The notes below the pieces were generated by a model, which was given only the letters and a program-made list of their open reading frames with translations, was not told where the DNA came from and searched no databases. The translations under genes were made by a program, and so were the position numbers. A stretch of DNA of 64,000 nucleotides from Thinopyrum elongatum (taxonomy: Eukaryota; Streptophyta; Magnoliopsida; Poales; Poaceae): contig CM022299.1 of NCBI GenBank assembly GCA_011799875.1, positions 353,196,526-353,260,525 of the forward strand. Direction: 5' to 3'. Shown here piece after piece: positions 1 through 10,866 of the stretch (the first letter of the stretch is position 1; each line of letters opens with the position of its first letter).

Positions 1-411
1 TCCACATATACAGCCTTTTCTCCATTGATAATGTTGCATATGTAGTATAGATCCTTGCTTGCTGAGTACTTCGGATGAGTACTCACGGTTGCTTTATTTT
101 CTTTTTCCCCCATATACCCCACCTTGATGATACACCAGACGATGGAGTCCAGGAGGCCAACGCCTTTCGATCTAGTGTCGCTGTTTGTGCTAGCCTTCTT
201 AAGGCAAAACTTGTCTAACTATGTCTGTACCCAGATATTATTTGTATGACTGACTTATGTATTCGGATCTTCGGATCCCTGGTCTGTAATATTGTGGACC
301 TCCGTTCATTTGTGTTTAGAGTTGTGTTGTGATATCTTCCCGTGAGTCCCTGGGCTTGATCGTACACGTTTGCGTGTATGATTAGTGTACGATTGAACCG
401 GGGGCGTCACA
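1..411 (+). mobile_element. Chromovirus LTR, 3' tail (copy 1)
   Basis: This is the last 411 bases of a long LTR whose start lies left of the window. It matches 8287-8804 almost base for base and ends in CA just before a methionyl-initiator-type primer binding site. Relative to the second copy it lacks 104 bp after position 150; the break lies at a CAGGAG repeat. The lost piece is the putative last exon of an LTR-encoded reading frame (see 8428-8525). Confidence 0.85.
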
Positions 412-414
412 AGT

Positions 415-427
415 TGGTATCAGAGCC
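415..427 (+). other. Primer binding site, copy 1
   Basis: TGGTATCAGAGCC, three bases after the LTR end, matches the 3' end of plant initiator tRNA-Met, the usual primer for chromoviruses. It fixes the LTR/internal boundary and the plus orientation. From here to 805 is an untranslated leader with no gene seen. The leader ends in a pyrimidine tract and CAG directly before the next ATG, which looks like a splice acceptor. Confidence 0.9.
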
Positions 428-805
428 GACTGCCTGTAGGAAGCCCCCTTCCAATTCCTTGGCCGAAGTTGAGTCTAGAAACCGAGAAACTAAATTACTA
501 ACTTGGCTGTGTGGCTTACGGGCCCACGTCGCCAACTGGGTGGTATTAGGATCTTTTATTCCTCGTCTATACTCTGGGACTCTAATATCTCTTCTATTCG
601 GGTTAAATAAATTTTACTAACGCCGACACTTAGGATCTCGTAAATCCCGTCTACCCGGAGAGCTGGATATCTGTGCGATTTCCCTGTCATTGATCTGATT
701 AGTCTGATAATCATTTTCCTTTCCATTGTTTTGTTTAACCTTTCTCTCCGAGTTGAGTTAAACTTCTCATTGTCATTTGACAAATCTGAATTTCCTCTGT
801 TTCAG

Positions 806-1576
806 ATGGACCGTTTGTTTCCACCGCGTCCTACGATACAGCTTGTGCTTCGCACTTGGGCTCGTGATGCCCCTGGTTTTCCAGCTGTCCTGATCGCTCT
901 CATGACCAGACTTGGCTACCGCTGGTACCCTGAGTTCATGGTTTACGAGGATTACCGCGAGTTTAATCAGGAACAGTACTATGCTGAAGTTCGGATTTAT
1001 GATCGGCAGAATGACTCAGACACCGAGTTACACCTTTTTCACGGATTAGGCGTGACGATTGAGATGGCAGTACATGATGCCGCCTACTCTGCTGTCGCAC
1101 GTCTTCGAGGACAGTTCAGTGATATCTTGGATGACTCTGAGTTCCGATACATTCCGTATGCCCCTACTGGAGATGCTACCGGATACTACACAGCTATCTG
1201 TGCCCCGTACGAGCCTCGCCGATATGACCACCGCGTTCTGATTCAGTGCACTCAGGCTCTGGATCGCACTATTCGGGCTCTCGCCGTCGAGTTGGTTGCC
1301 ACTCGAGCACGTCTCTACGATGCTATGACGCAGTTGATGCCCGCTGTTCGTGCAGGGATACATCCGGAGCACATCCTTTACCCGCGCAGGACTCAGATGT
1401 ATGCTGGTATTGACTGGCCTGCTGTTGGAGGTCACACACCTACACGTGGACCTCTTCTTACAGTTCGAGACCGGGTTCTGCATCAGAGTGCACATGGAGC
1501 ACAGGATCCTTCCGCGACGAATATTCGTCGTCCGCACTCGCAGTTACCCCGTTACAGTGGTTTTCTCCGACGTTGA
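806..1576 (+). CDS. Retrotransposon accessory ORF upstream of gag (copy 1)
   Basis: A 256-residue reading frame between the primer binding site and gag. The frame is open from 731, but the ATG at 806 is chosen because a perfect acceptor-like CAG precedes it and the protein sense starts there (MDRLFPPRP). It is rich in Tyr and Arg, with a conserved middle (YRWYPEFMVYEDYREFNQEQ) and no catalytic motif I recognise. Frames of this kind sit in front of gag in grass chromoviruses; their function is unknown. The second copy (9201-9971) is intact and differs at only a few residues, which suggests the frame was maintained until recently. An RNA-binding or structural role would be speculation. Confidence 0.6.
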   Translation: MDRLFPPRPTIQLVLRTWARDAPGFPAVLIALMTRLGYRWYPEFMVYEDYREFNQEQYYAEVRIYDRQNDSDTELHLFHGLGVTIEMAVHDAAYSAVARLRGQFSDILDDSEFRYIPYAPTGDATGYYTAICAPYEPRRYDHRVLIQCTQALDRTIRALAVELVATRARLYDAMTQLMPAVRAGIHPEHILYPRRTQMYAGIDWPAVGGHTPTRGPLLTVRDRVLHQSAHGAQDPSATNIRRPHSQLPRYSGFLRR

Positions 1577-1826
1577 TGTAGCCTTTGCTATGTCTCGTTG
1601 TGTACTTCCTTACCGCGTGCCTGCGCGCCGCCTAGTATGTCTAGCTTTTAATTTGCGCTGTTATGCTGTCCGCATGTACCCGACTCTGTGTATGGATCTG
1701 TATGTCTTAATCGACTACTGTTATGTATCTATTACACTGCTTGAGGTATTGTCGTGTTACATCATACTTGTCGCTAAACACTCGCAATTGCTTTTACTAA
1801 ACTACCCCCTGTTGATACGTAGCAGG

Positions 1827-2465
1827 ATGGTTAGACCAGGTGGTCGTGGTCGTGGTCGTACCCCTGAACGTCCACCACCGCCAGACTATATGGCAGCTAT
1901 GATGCAACAGTTCGAGCTCAACCGCCAGTTCATGGTTGGAATCATGGCTCAGTTTCCGCATCAGAACAACCAGAACCGGAACCCAGCTTCAGTAACTTTG
2001 ACAGAGTTTACGCGACTCAACCCAACGCAGTTTCGCAACTCTGACAAGCCCCTGGATGCCGATGACTGGCTCCGCGACATCACTCACGAGATGGAGTCTG
2101 CTAATGTCGCCCCCGCCAACTTTGTCACCTTCGCGGCCTTTTTCTTAAAGGGCCCCGCTGCTCAATGGTGGGACACACACAAGCGTACTCTGCCTGTTGG
2201 AACAGTCATCACCTGGTATGAGTTCCAGGCTGCTTTCCGTACACGTTACATCCCTCAAGCAATTATGGAACGCATGAAGACCCAGTTCCGCAACCTCACC
2301 CAGGGCAATAAAACCGTCGAAGCTTATCAGCGGGAATTTCTTGATCTCTCCCGCTATGCTGAAGAAGACATCGCCACAGATGCTCGCAGACAGGAGAAGT
2401 TCCGTAATGGACTACACCCTGACCTCAAGCTTGCACTAGCTGCTCAAGACATCAATGACTTCTAA
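1827..2465 (+). pseudogene. gag: gag (matrix/capsid part), chromovirus copy 1
   Basis: Starts at the ATG of MVRPGGRGRGRTPERPPPPD, after an AG-ending acceptor-like site. Contains the gypsy Gag core (about residues 75-205: LTEFTRLNPTQF, then AAQWWDTHKRT, then FRTRYIPQ, then FLDLSRYAEED). The frame stops at TAA 2463-2465, directly before the nucleocapsid part, which continues in the same frame after a few codons. The normal product would be one Gag-Pol polyprotein, so the stop truncates it. The identical stop occurs in copy 2 (10858-10860), so it predates their separation. Confidence 0.85.
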
Positions 2466-2471
2466 ACTCTA

Positions 2472-5400
2472 GTGAACAAGGCTATTCTCGTTGAGACCGC
2501 TCAGATGGAACACAAGGACTCGCAGAAGCGCTATCGTGATGCTGGCTCATCTTCGGGCTCAGCACCGAAGCGTAGAGTTTGGATTCCCAACAACGCGTTC
2601 CGTCCCAATGCCTCTGTGCCAAAGAACAATGCTGCACTACGTCTGCCTCCTCCACCACCGAGGCCGTCAAAGGCTCAAGCTATTCAGAACCATGCCCCTC
2701 TTCGTCCTGAAGATGGTTTGTGTTTCAAGTGCCGCAAACCAGGCCACCAGGCTAAAGACTGCCGCCAGACTCAGAATCAGTTAGATTTTCCTCGTGCTGG
2801 CCGTGGATATGGCCGTGGCAACAATCAGACCCGCAACTATAATACTAGGTCTGCTTCACGTGGTCGTGGTCAAGCTTACAACATTGACATTGAAGAAGTC
2901 CAGGATCAACCTGCTACTGTGATGGGTACCCTTCTTGTTAACTCAGTACCTGCTTCTGTATTATTTGATTCAGGAGCATCGCATTCATTCATGTCTGAAG
3001 CATTTGCATTATCTCATGACATTGCATTTGAAAAGATGAACCTGCCAATAGTTGTCCGTACCCCTGGAGGCCAATGTCAAACCACTATGATGGCACATAA
3101 TGTCCCTGTTGAAATCGAGGAATTTGAATTCCTAGCTTCCCCTATTATCCTGAAGTCTTCCACCATAGACCTCATACTCGGAATGGATTGGTTGAAAGCT
3201 CACATTGCTTCGATCAATTGTGCCACAAAAATTATCCAACTTCTTCACCCCTCCGATGAGATAGTGAACTACACTGCCCGAATTACTCGAGACGCTGAAG
3301 CTGAGGTATATGTTATGAATGCTTTGAACGCCTCACCTCTGGAAGGGATCGAGAACGTTCCTGTCGTTCGAGATTTTCCAGACGTCTTTCCAGAAGAACT
3401 TCCAGGAATACCCCCGGCTAGAGCTGTCGAGTTCGTCATCGACTTGAAGCCTGGCACCGTTCCTATTGCCAAGCGACCTTATAAGATGCCTCCGCATCAC
3501 CTTCTTGAGCTTAAGGAAGAAATCGACAAGTCACTTAAGAGTGGTTTCATCCGCCCTAGTTCCTCTGCTTGGGGAGCACCTTCACTCTTCGTTAAGAAGA
3601 AGGATGGAACTAACCGATTGGTTCTGGACTACCGGCCCATTAACCAAGCCACAATCCAGAATAAATACCCACTGCCCCGAATCAATGATCTTTATGATCA
3701 ACTCGCTGGATCATCGGTGTTCTCTAAACTCGACTTGAGGTTGGGTTATCACCAGATCCGTGTCCGTGAGGAGGACATTCCCAAGACTGCATTCGTCACT
3801 CGTTATGGCTCCTATGAATACACCGTCATGTCATTTGGCCTAACGAATGCTCCAGCTACATTCTCCCGCCTGATGAATTATATATTCATGGATTACCTCG
3901 ACAAATTCGTCGTGGTATATCTAGATGATATTCTGGTCTATTCTAAGAATAAAGAGGAACATGCTAAACATCTCTGCCTTGTTCTAGAAAGGCTCCGAGA
4001 ACACCAGTTGTATGCCAAGTATTCCAAATGCGAATTTTGGCTTCCTGAAGTAACTTACCTTGGGCATGTGATTTCCAAGGATGGAATTGCTGTTAACCCC
4101 GAACGAGTTCAGGCTATTCTCGACTGGACTCCCCCAAAGAATGTTAAGCAAGTTAGAAGTTTTCTCGGACTCGCTAGTTATTGCCGTCGATTCGTTGAGA
4201 ACTTTTCCAAGATTGCAAAACCATTGACATATCTGCTTCACAAAGGTGTTAAATTTGAGTGGACAGAAAAATGTCAAGAAAGCTTTCAGACACTAAAAGA
4301 TAAATTGACATCTGCCCCAGTACTAGCACCCCCGGATTCCCAAAAGGATTTCGTGATATACTGTGATGCATCTCGTCAAGGATTAGGCTGTGTCCTAATG
4401 CAAGAGCGCAAAGTGATTGCTTATGCCTCCCGGCAATTGCGTCCTCATGAAGAAAATTATCCCGTGCATGATCTTGAACTTTCTGCGGTTATCTATGCCT
4501 TGAAGCTATGGCGACATTACCTTCTCGGTAACCGTTGCGAGATATACACGGATCACCAAAGCTTGAAGTATTTATATACTCAACCGGATCTGAACCTTCA
4601 TCAACAAAGATGGCTCGAAACAATTGCCGATTATGATATGAATATCTCATACACCCCCGGCAAGGCTAATGTAATGGCCGATGCTTTAAGTCGCAAGTCC
4701 TATAGCAACAATCTTATGGTTCAAGAAACACAACCTCTTCTCCATGAAGAGCTTTGCAAATTGAACCTCCATATTGTTCCACAGGGTTATCTCAATACCC
4801 TGGTTGTCGAACCAGATTTAGAACACGGCATTAAGGTTATGCAAAGGTATGACCCTGAAGTTGAAAAGATCAAGCGATACCTCGAGAAAGGAAAGCCGTC
4901 GAAATTCCATCTTGATGCAGATGGGATCCTATTTTTCCAACACCGTCTCTTCGTACCCAAGTTCAAGAATGAGAGGGAAAACGTTATGAAGGAAGCTCAT
5001 GACACTCCCTTGTCCATTCACCCTGGTAGCACAAAGATGTACCGTGACATTTGTCAAAGATTCTGGTGGCCTAATATGAAGCGAGACATTGCTCGTTATG
5101 TTTCTGAGTGTGACGTTTGCCGCCGCGTTAAAGCCCAACATCAAAGGCCCGCAGGAACTCTGCAACCCCTGGAAATTCCTGAATGGAAATGGGACAAGGT
5201 CCAAATGGATTTCATTACTGGTTTTCCCAGATCTCAGAAGGGTAATGATGCTATATTTGTTGTCATTGACCGATTCTCTAAGGTTGCCCACTTTCTGCCT
5301 GTTAAGGAGACAATCACTGCTAGCCAGTTAGCAGACTTGTATGTTTCCCGAATTGTGTCACTCCACGGTGTTCCGTTGGAGATCAGTTCTGATCGTGGCA

Positions 5401-5779
5401 GCCTCTTCACCTCCAGATTCTGGAATAGTTTCCAAGAAGCTATGGGAACACATCTGTCGTTCAGTACCGCTTTTCACCCTCAGTCACAGGGTCAAGTTGA
5501 ACGAGTGAATCAAGTGCTCGAAGATATGCTTCGAGCTTGCGTCATCTCCTTCGGTAAGAAATGGGAGGAATCTCTCCCGTATGCCGAATTCTCTTACAAC
5601 AATAGCTATCAAGCTAGTCTGAAGATGGCACCGTTTGAAGTTCTATACGGTCGTAAGTGTCGAACCCCTCTGAATTGGTCAGAAACTGGGGAACGCTCAC
5701 TCGTCGGACCGGACATTATTCGGCAAGCTGAAGAACAAGTCCGTATTGTTCGTGAACATTTGAAGTCTGCTCAGCCCCG
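2472..5779 (+). pseudogene. pol: pol of chromovirus copy 1 (nucleocapsid to integrase), 3' truncated
   Basis: Same frame as gag. In order: CCHC zinc knuckle ([14 protein letters not shown], about 2730), retropepsin (FDSGASHSF, about 2966), reverse transcriptase with YLDD (about 3917), RNase H ([15 protein letters not shown], about 4360), integrase zinc finger (about 5010-5130) and the integrase core: Asp in MDFITGF, Asp in SDRGSLF, Glu in [14 protein letters not shown]. The RT and integrase type fit the Tekay/Del chromovirus lineage. Just after the sequence VREHLKSAQ the integrase C-terminus should follow; instead the frame runs into GC-rich LTR sequence and stops at 5900. The integrase tail, any chromodomain, the polypurine tract and the LTR start are deleted. 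The junction shares CCCGTC with the expected pol sequence, suggesting microhomology. Cannot be active. Confidence 0.88.
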
Positions 5780-6871
5780 TCTCCATCTCGCCGCCGACGC
5801 CGCACGTCGCCGCTTCGTCCCCGCCGGCCTGCCTCCCCATCGCCGTCGTCCCCGTCGACCACCCCGACCCCCGCTGCCCCGTCCCTACGGATCACGGTGA
5901 GGCCTCGGGCCTCTCCTCCCCCTCTCTGCTCCCGCACCTCGCCGCGCGCACCGCGCCCCCGTGCCGCCGCTCCGCCCGCGCTCGCCGGCTCGCGCACGCG
6001 CCCGCGCGCACCGCAGCCTCGCCGGGCCTCGCACACGCGCGCGCGTGCCCTGCCTCGCTACTGCTCGCGGATCTTGCCCCGCTTCGCCTCCGCGCGACCG
6101 CCGCCCGCTGCCGCTCCAGCCACCGCGCTGCCGCCCGCGGCCGCTCCAGCCACCGCGCCGCCGCCCCGCCTCCGGCCCCGCGTGCGCTCGCCTGCGCCCA
6201 CGCTTCGCCGCGCCCCCGACCGCCCGCGCCCGCCCGTGCGTCCCCTTTGGGCACCGGACATGTCCGGTCCCAAAAGGGGCACGCCCCGGACGTGTCCGCC
6301 CCTGGTCCACTGACCAGTGGGGCCCATGACCCCAAAAAAAATAAAAAAAATAATAATTAATTAATTAGTTAATTAATCCTGATTTGGTTAATCTAATTAA
6401 CTAATTAGTGTTAATTAAACAATAATTAGTAATTAACTTAATTAACCGCTGACATCAGCATGAGGTCATGCTGATGTCATCATCAGCACTGTTTCGGATA
6501 ATGTTGAATTAAATAATTAATTAAATTTCAGAAATTAATAAAAACTTTAGAAAATCATATTAAATAAACCGTAACTCCGATGAAAATACTTTGTACATGA
6601 AACTTGCTCAGAACGACGATACGAACCCGGATACGCCCTCTGTATTCCCGTCAGATGCCCGCAACTATAAGAACGTTGAACAATTAGACCGATTTCGATA
6701 AATGAATAGTGTCCAACCCTAATTAAATAAATTCGAATAAATTCCTAAATTAACTAAATCGTTTAGTTAGGCAGTAGAACACCCCGGCATATCATTTAGG
6801 CATGTCATACATATTGTTTGCATTATTGCCGTGAATTTATTGTTTCTCTCCCCCTCCTTCTCTCTCGATAG

Positions 6872-6961
6872 ACGCCGAGACCGACGACGCTGCACCAGGT
6901 TACGACTACTCTACCGACGAGCAGCCCGTTGACGACCTCCCTCTCTTGCCAGAGCAACCAG
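6872..6961 (+). other. Putative coding exon inside the LTR (acidic ORF, exon a)
   Basis: An open stretch encoding an acidic peptide (begins with AETDDAAPGYDYSTDE), preceded by a long pyrimidine tract and AG and followed by a GC-type donor (CAG then GCAAGC). It joins in phase 1 to exon b at 8428. A possible upstream exon ends at a GTGAGG donor at about 5893, also in phase 1. A spliced pol extension or independent LTR gene is inferred from splice signals and phase only; no transcript is visible here. Confidence 0.35.
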
Positions 6962-8427
6962 GCAAGCCCCCCCCTTGAGCATTCTAGATATCGCCCATTC
7001 TATTCTCCTGCTTGCATTAGATTTCGCTACTGTTAATGTATGCTCCTATTCTGATGCATAGCCTGCTGTTGTAACCTGTTCATTGCTATCTTACCTGCCT
7101 ATGATAAACTGTTTAGTATAGGTTGGTATGACCCATCTGTGACCCCACCACCTTACTTTGTCGCCCCTGCTTGTTCATCAACGACTCGATCAACGTGATC
7201 GTCGATCAGAGACAGACGCCTCACTTCACACCCCCCTTAGTTGTACGACTCTGCGTAGTAACTATCGAGTGCCGAGGGTGATACCTCGTAACGCACTCCT
7301 GATGAATACTCTGCAGCATAGTTGTACGATCGTGGTCATCGAGGGTGATTCCTCCTTCTCCATGTCCGATACGACTCTGTCGTGCAACCCCTCAGTGTGA
7401 ACCTCGAGGGTGATACCTCTTACGTTCACCCTGATGATTATGACCACACGGTTACTTGACCTTTTTCACAGGCGGGTCCACCCTGGTGGGTACCCGCTGG
7501 GGATCTATGATTTCGGGTGTGCCGGAAGGGCACTCGAGTGTGACATTGTGGCGGAGCATCAGAGACTCTGATTGTCTCCGCTTGATACTAATTGAGCCTA
7601 TTGGATTTGGGTGTGTGATCTGAGTGGGTCGACGTGCCCTATACGCACTACCACCACGCGGGATAATGGTTATGGGGCCCTCTGCGATGTACGTTTCGCC
7701 GAAAGCTTATCAGACGTCACGATTCACCGTGCGGGCTGATCGTCGGGATTGGGCTGGATACTTCACTGGCGAGTTCAGTGTCGCGCCTGCACCCCGGCCA
7801 GCCACGCAACGCGCAAGGTGCCCAGGGCGATGGCCCGAGACCCCTGGGTGCATAGGTTAGTCCGGCGTGCTGACCTCTCTGCTGAGCCTAGGTAGAGCGC
7901 TGCTTCGTGTTGATCTTCCGAGGACGGGCATTACCCAGCAAGTATGTCCGGCCAGAGTTGATCGAGCGTGTTGGGTAACAGTAGTGCACCCCTGCAGGGA
8001 TGAATCTTCTATCGATAGCCGGTCCTACGGTAAAGGACGCTCAGTTTGTGTATCCCGATCTACCTACTTAAACTGGATACTTGTTACTTAATTGAAGCTT
8101 CGGGATTACTTTCTCGCTGGGAGTCGAGGAAGGATCTTTGAGCTGTACTTCAACATGTTTGCTAAATAAAATGCTATTCTACTCTCTTCTACTGCTGCAA
8201 GATGATGGCTTTGAGAAGATGTTTGAAGATGCTAGTCTTCGATAGGACTAGGCTTTTCTCTCTATTCTGGCATTTCTGCAGCCCAGTCCACATATACAGC
8301 CTCTTCTCCATTGATAATGTTGCATATGTAGTATAGATCCTTGCTTGCTGAGTACTTCGGATGAGTACTCACGGTTGCTTTATTTTCTCTTTTTTTTCCC
8401 ATATACCCCACCTTGATGATACACCAG

Positions 8428-8525
8428 ACGATGGAGTCCAGGAGCCAGACGCCACCACCGGAGCCTACTACCAGGCGGGTCCAGAGGGCACGTACTACTG
8501 GATCGAGCCAGCTGACCAGGAGTAG
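8428..8525 (+). other. Putative coding exon inside the LTR (exon b, with stop codon)
   Basis: After an AG at 8426-8427 the frame reads 31 codons ending EPADQE and TAG at 8523-8525, with a Tyr/Gly-rich middle (TTGAYYQAGPEGTYYWIE). The phase matches exon a at 6872-6961. In the copy-1 LTR most of this exon is removed by the 104-bp deletion. Confidence 0.35.
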
Positions 8526-8807
8526 GATCGGAGGCTCCCAGGCAGGAGGCCAACGCCTTTCGATCTAGTGTCGCTGTTTGTGCTAGCCTTCTTAAGGCAG
8601 AACTTGTCTAACTATGTCTGTACCCAGATATTATTTGTATGACTGACTTATGTATTCGGATCTTCGGATCCCTGGTTTGTAATATTGTGGACCTCCGTTT
8701 ATTTGTGTTTAGAGTTGTGTTGTGATATCTTCCCGTGAGTCCCTGGGCTTGATCGTACGCGTTTGCGTGTATGATTAGTGTACGATTGAACCGGGGGCGT
8801 CACAAGT

Positions 8808-8820
8808 TGGTATCAGAGCC
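8808..8820 (+). other. Primer binding site, copy 2
   Basis: Identical to 415-427 (TGGTATCAGAGCC). It shows that the LTR ending at 8804 served as a 5' LTR. The leader 8821-9200 holds nothing further. Confidence 0.9.
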
Positions 8821-9200
8821 GACTGCCTGTAGGAAGCCCCCCTCCAAATTCCTTGGCCGAAGTTGAGTCTAGAAACCGAGAAACTAATTTACTAACTTGG
8901 CTGTGTGGCTTACGGGCCCACGTCGCCAACTGGGTGGTATTAGGATCTTTTATTCCTCGTCTATACTCTGGGACTCTAATATCTCTTCTATTCGGGTTAA
9001 ATAAAATTTTACTAACGCCGACACTTAGGATCTCGTAAATCCCGTCTACCCGGAGAGCTGGATATCTGTGCGATTTCCCTGTCGTTGATCTGATTAGTCT
9101 GATAATCATTTTCCTTTCCATTGTTTTGTTTAACCTTTCTCTCCGAGTTGTGTTAAACTTCTCGTTGTCATTTGACAAATCTGAATTTCCTCTGTTTCAG

Positions 9201-9971
9201 ATGGACCGTTTGTTTCCACCGCGTCCTACGACACAGCTTGTGCTTCGCACTTGGGCTCGTAATACCCCTGGGTTTCCAGCTGTCCTGATCGCTCTCATGA
9301 CCAGACTTGGCTACCGCTGGTACCCTGAGTACATGGTTTACGAGGATTACCGCGAGTTTAATCAGGAACAGTACTATGCTGAAGTTCGGATTTATGATCG
9401 GCAGAATGACTCAGACACCGGGTTACACCTTTTTCACGGATTAGGCGTGACGATTGAGATGGCAGTACATGATGCCGCCTACTCTGCTGTCGCACGTCTT
9501 CGAGGACAGTTCAGTGGTATCTTGGATGACTCTGAGTTCCGATACATTCCGTATGCCCCTGCTGGAGATGCTACCGGATACTACACAGCTATCTGTGCCC
9601 CGTACGAGCCTCGCCGATATGACCACCGCGTTCTGATTCAGTGCACTCAGGCTCTGGATCGCACTGTTCGGGCTCTTGCCGTCGAGTTGGTTGCCACTCG
9701 AGCACGTCTTTACGATGCTATGACGCAGTTGATGCCCGCTGTTCGTGCAGGGATACATCCGGAGCACATCCTTTACCCGCGCAGGACTCAGATGTATGCT
9801 GGTATTGACTGGCCTGCTGTTGGAGGTCACACACCTACACGTGGACCTCTTCTTACAGTTCGAGACCGGGTTCTGCATCAGAGTGCACATGGAGCACAGG
9901 ATCCTTCCGCGACGAATATTCGTCGTCCGCACTCGCAGTTACCCCGTTACAGTGGTTTTCTCCGACGTTGA
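9201..9971 (+). CDS. Retrotransposon accessory ORF upstream of gag (copy 2)
   Basis: Second copy of the frame at 806-1576: same length, start and acceptor-like CAG before the ATG. Differences visible by eye are few, for example Thr-Ile to Thr-Thr near residue 13, Arg-Asp-Ala to Arg-Asn-Thr, Phe to Tyr in the conserved YEDYREF block, Glu to Gly and Asp to Gly. No stop or frameshift in either copy, in contrast to gag. Function unknown. Confidence 0.6.
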   Translation: MDRLFPPRPTTQLVLRTWARNTPGFPAVLIALMTRLGYRWYPEYMVYEDYREFNQEQYYAEVRIYDRQNDSDTGLHLFHGLGVTIEMAVHDAAYSAVARLRGQFSGILDDSEFRYIPYAPAGDATGYYTAICAPYEPRRYDHRVLIQCTQALDRTVRALAVELVATRARLYDAMTQLMPAVRAGIHPEHILYPRRTQMYAGIDWPAVGGHTPTRGPLLTVRDRVLHQSAHGAQDPSATNIRRPHSQLPRYSGFLRR

Positions 9972-10221
9972 TGTAGCCTTTGCTATGTCTCGTTGTGTGC
10001 TTCCTTACCGCGTGCCTGCGCGCCGCCTAGTATGTCTAGCTTTTAATTTGCGCTGTTATGCTGTCCGCATGTACCCGACTTTGTGTATGGATCTGTATGT
10101 CTTAATCGACTACTGTTATGTATCTATTACACTGCTTAAGGTATTGTCGTGTTACATCATACTTGTCGCTAAACACTCGCAATTGCTTTTACTAAACTAC
10201 CCCCTGTTGATACGTAGCAGG

Positions 10222-10860
10222 ATGGTTAGACCAGGTGGTCGTGGTCGTGGTCGTACCCCTGAACGTCCACCACCGCCAGACTATATGGCAGCTATGATGC
10301 AACAGTTCGAGCTCAACCGCCAGTTCATGGTTGGAATCATGGCTCAGTTTCCGCATCAGAACAACCAGAACCGGAACCCAGCTTCAGTAACTTTGACAGA
10401 GTTTACGCGACTCAACCCAACGCAGTTTCGCAACTCTGACAAGCCCCTGGATGCCGATGACTGGCTCCGCGACATCACTCACGAGATGGAGTCTGCTAAT
10501 GTCGCCCCCGCCAACTTTGTCACCTTCGCGGCCTTTTTCTTAAAGGGCCCCGCTGCTCAATGGTGGGACACACACAAGCGTACTCTGCCTGTTGGAACAG
10601 TCATCACCTGGTATGAGTTCCAGGCTGCTTTCCGTACACGTTACATCCCTCAAGCAATTATGGAACGCATGAAGACCCAGTTCCGCAACCTCACCCAGGG
10701 CAATAAAACCGTCGAAGCTTATCAGCGGGAATTTCTTGATCTCTCCCGCTATGCTGAAGAAGACATCGCCACAGATGCTCGCAGACAGGAGAAGTTCCGT
10801 AATGGACTACACCCTGACCTCAAGCTTGCACTAGCTGCTCAAGACATCAATGACTTCTAA
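10222..10860 (+). pseudogene. gag: gag, chromovirus copy 2
   Basis: Almost identical to 1827-2465 at a constant offset of 8,395 bases, including the in-frame TAA at the capsid/nucleocapsid boundary. The shared stop means both copies descend from one already defective sequence, or one copy was duplicated from the other in place. Confidence 0.85.
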
Positions 10861-10866
10861 ACTCTA

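Larger units (their letters stand above)
5780..8804 (+). mobile_element. 5'-truncated chromovirus LTR shared by the two copies
   Basis: About 3 kb ending in CA at 8804, followed by a second primer binding site. The last 518 bases match 1-411 apart from the 104-bp deletion there. Content changes from very GC-rich (5780-6320) to AT-rich with AATTAATTA runs (6330-6560), then ordinary sequence with degenerate GAGGGTGATACCTC-type repeats (7270-7430). Being downstream of copy 1 pol and upstream of copy 2 gag, it acts as both 3' and 5' LTR, as in tandem elements formed by LTR recombination. Minus-strand frames at 5716-6335 are composition artefacts. Confidence 0.75.

Noticed and set aside
5716..6335. 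Overlapping long frames on both strands rich in Ala, Arg, Gly and Pro
   Set aside because: All frames are open because the LTR is extremely GC-rich; no domain, no splice logic on the minus strand.
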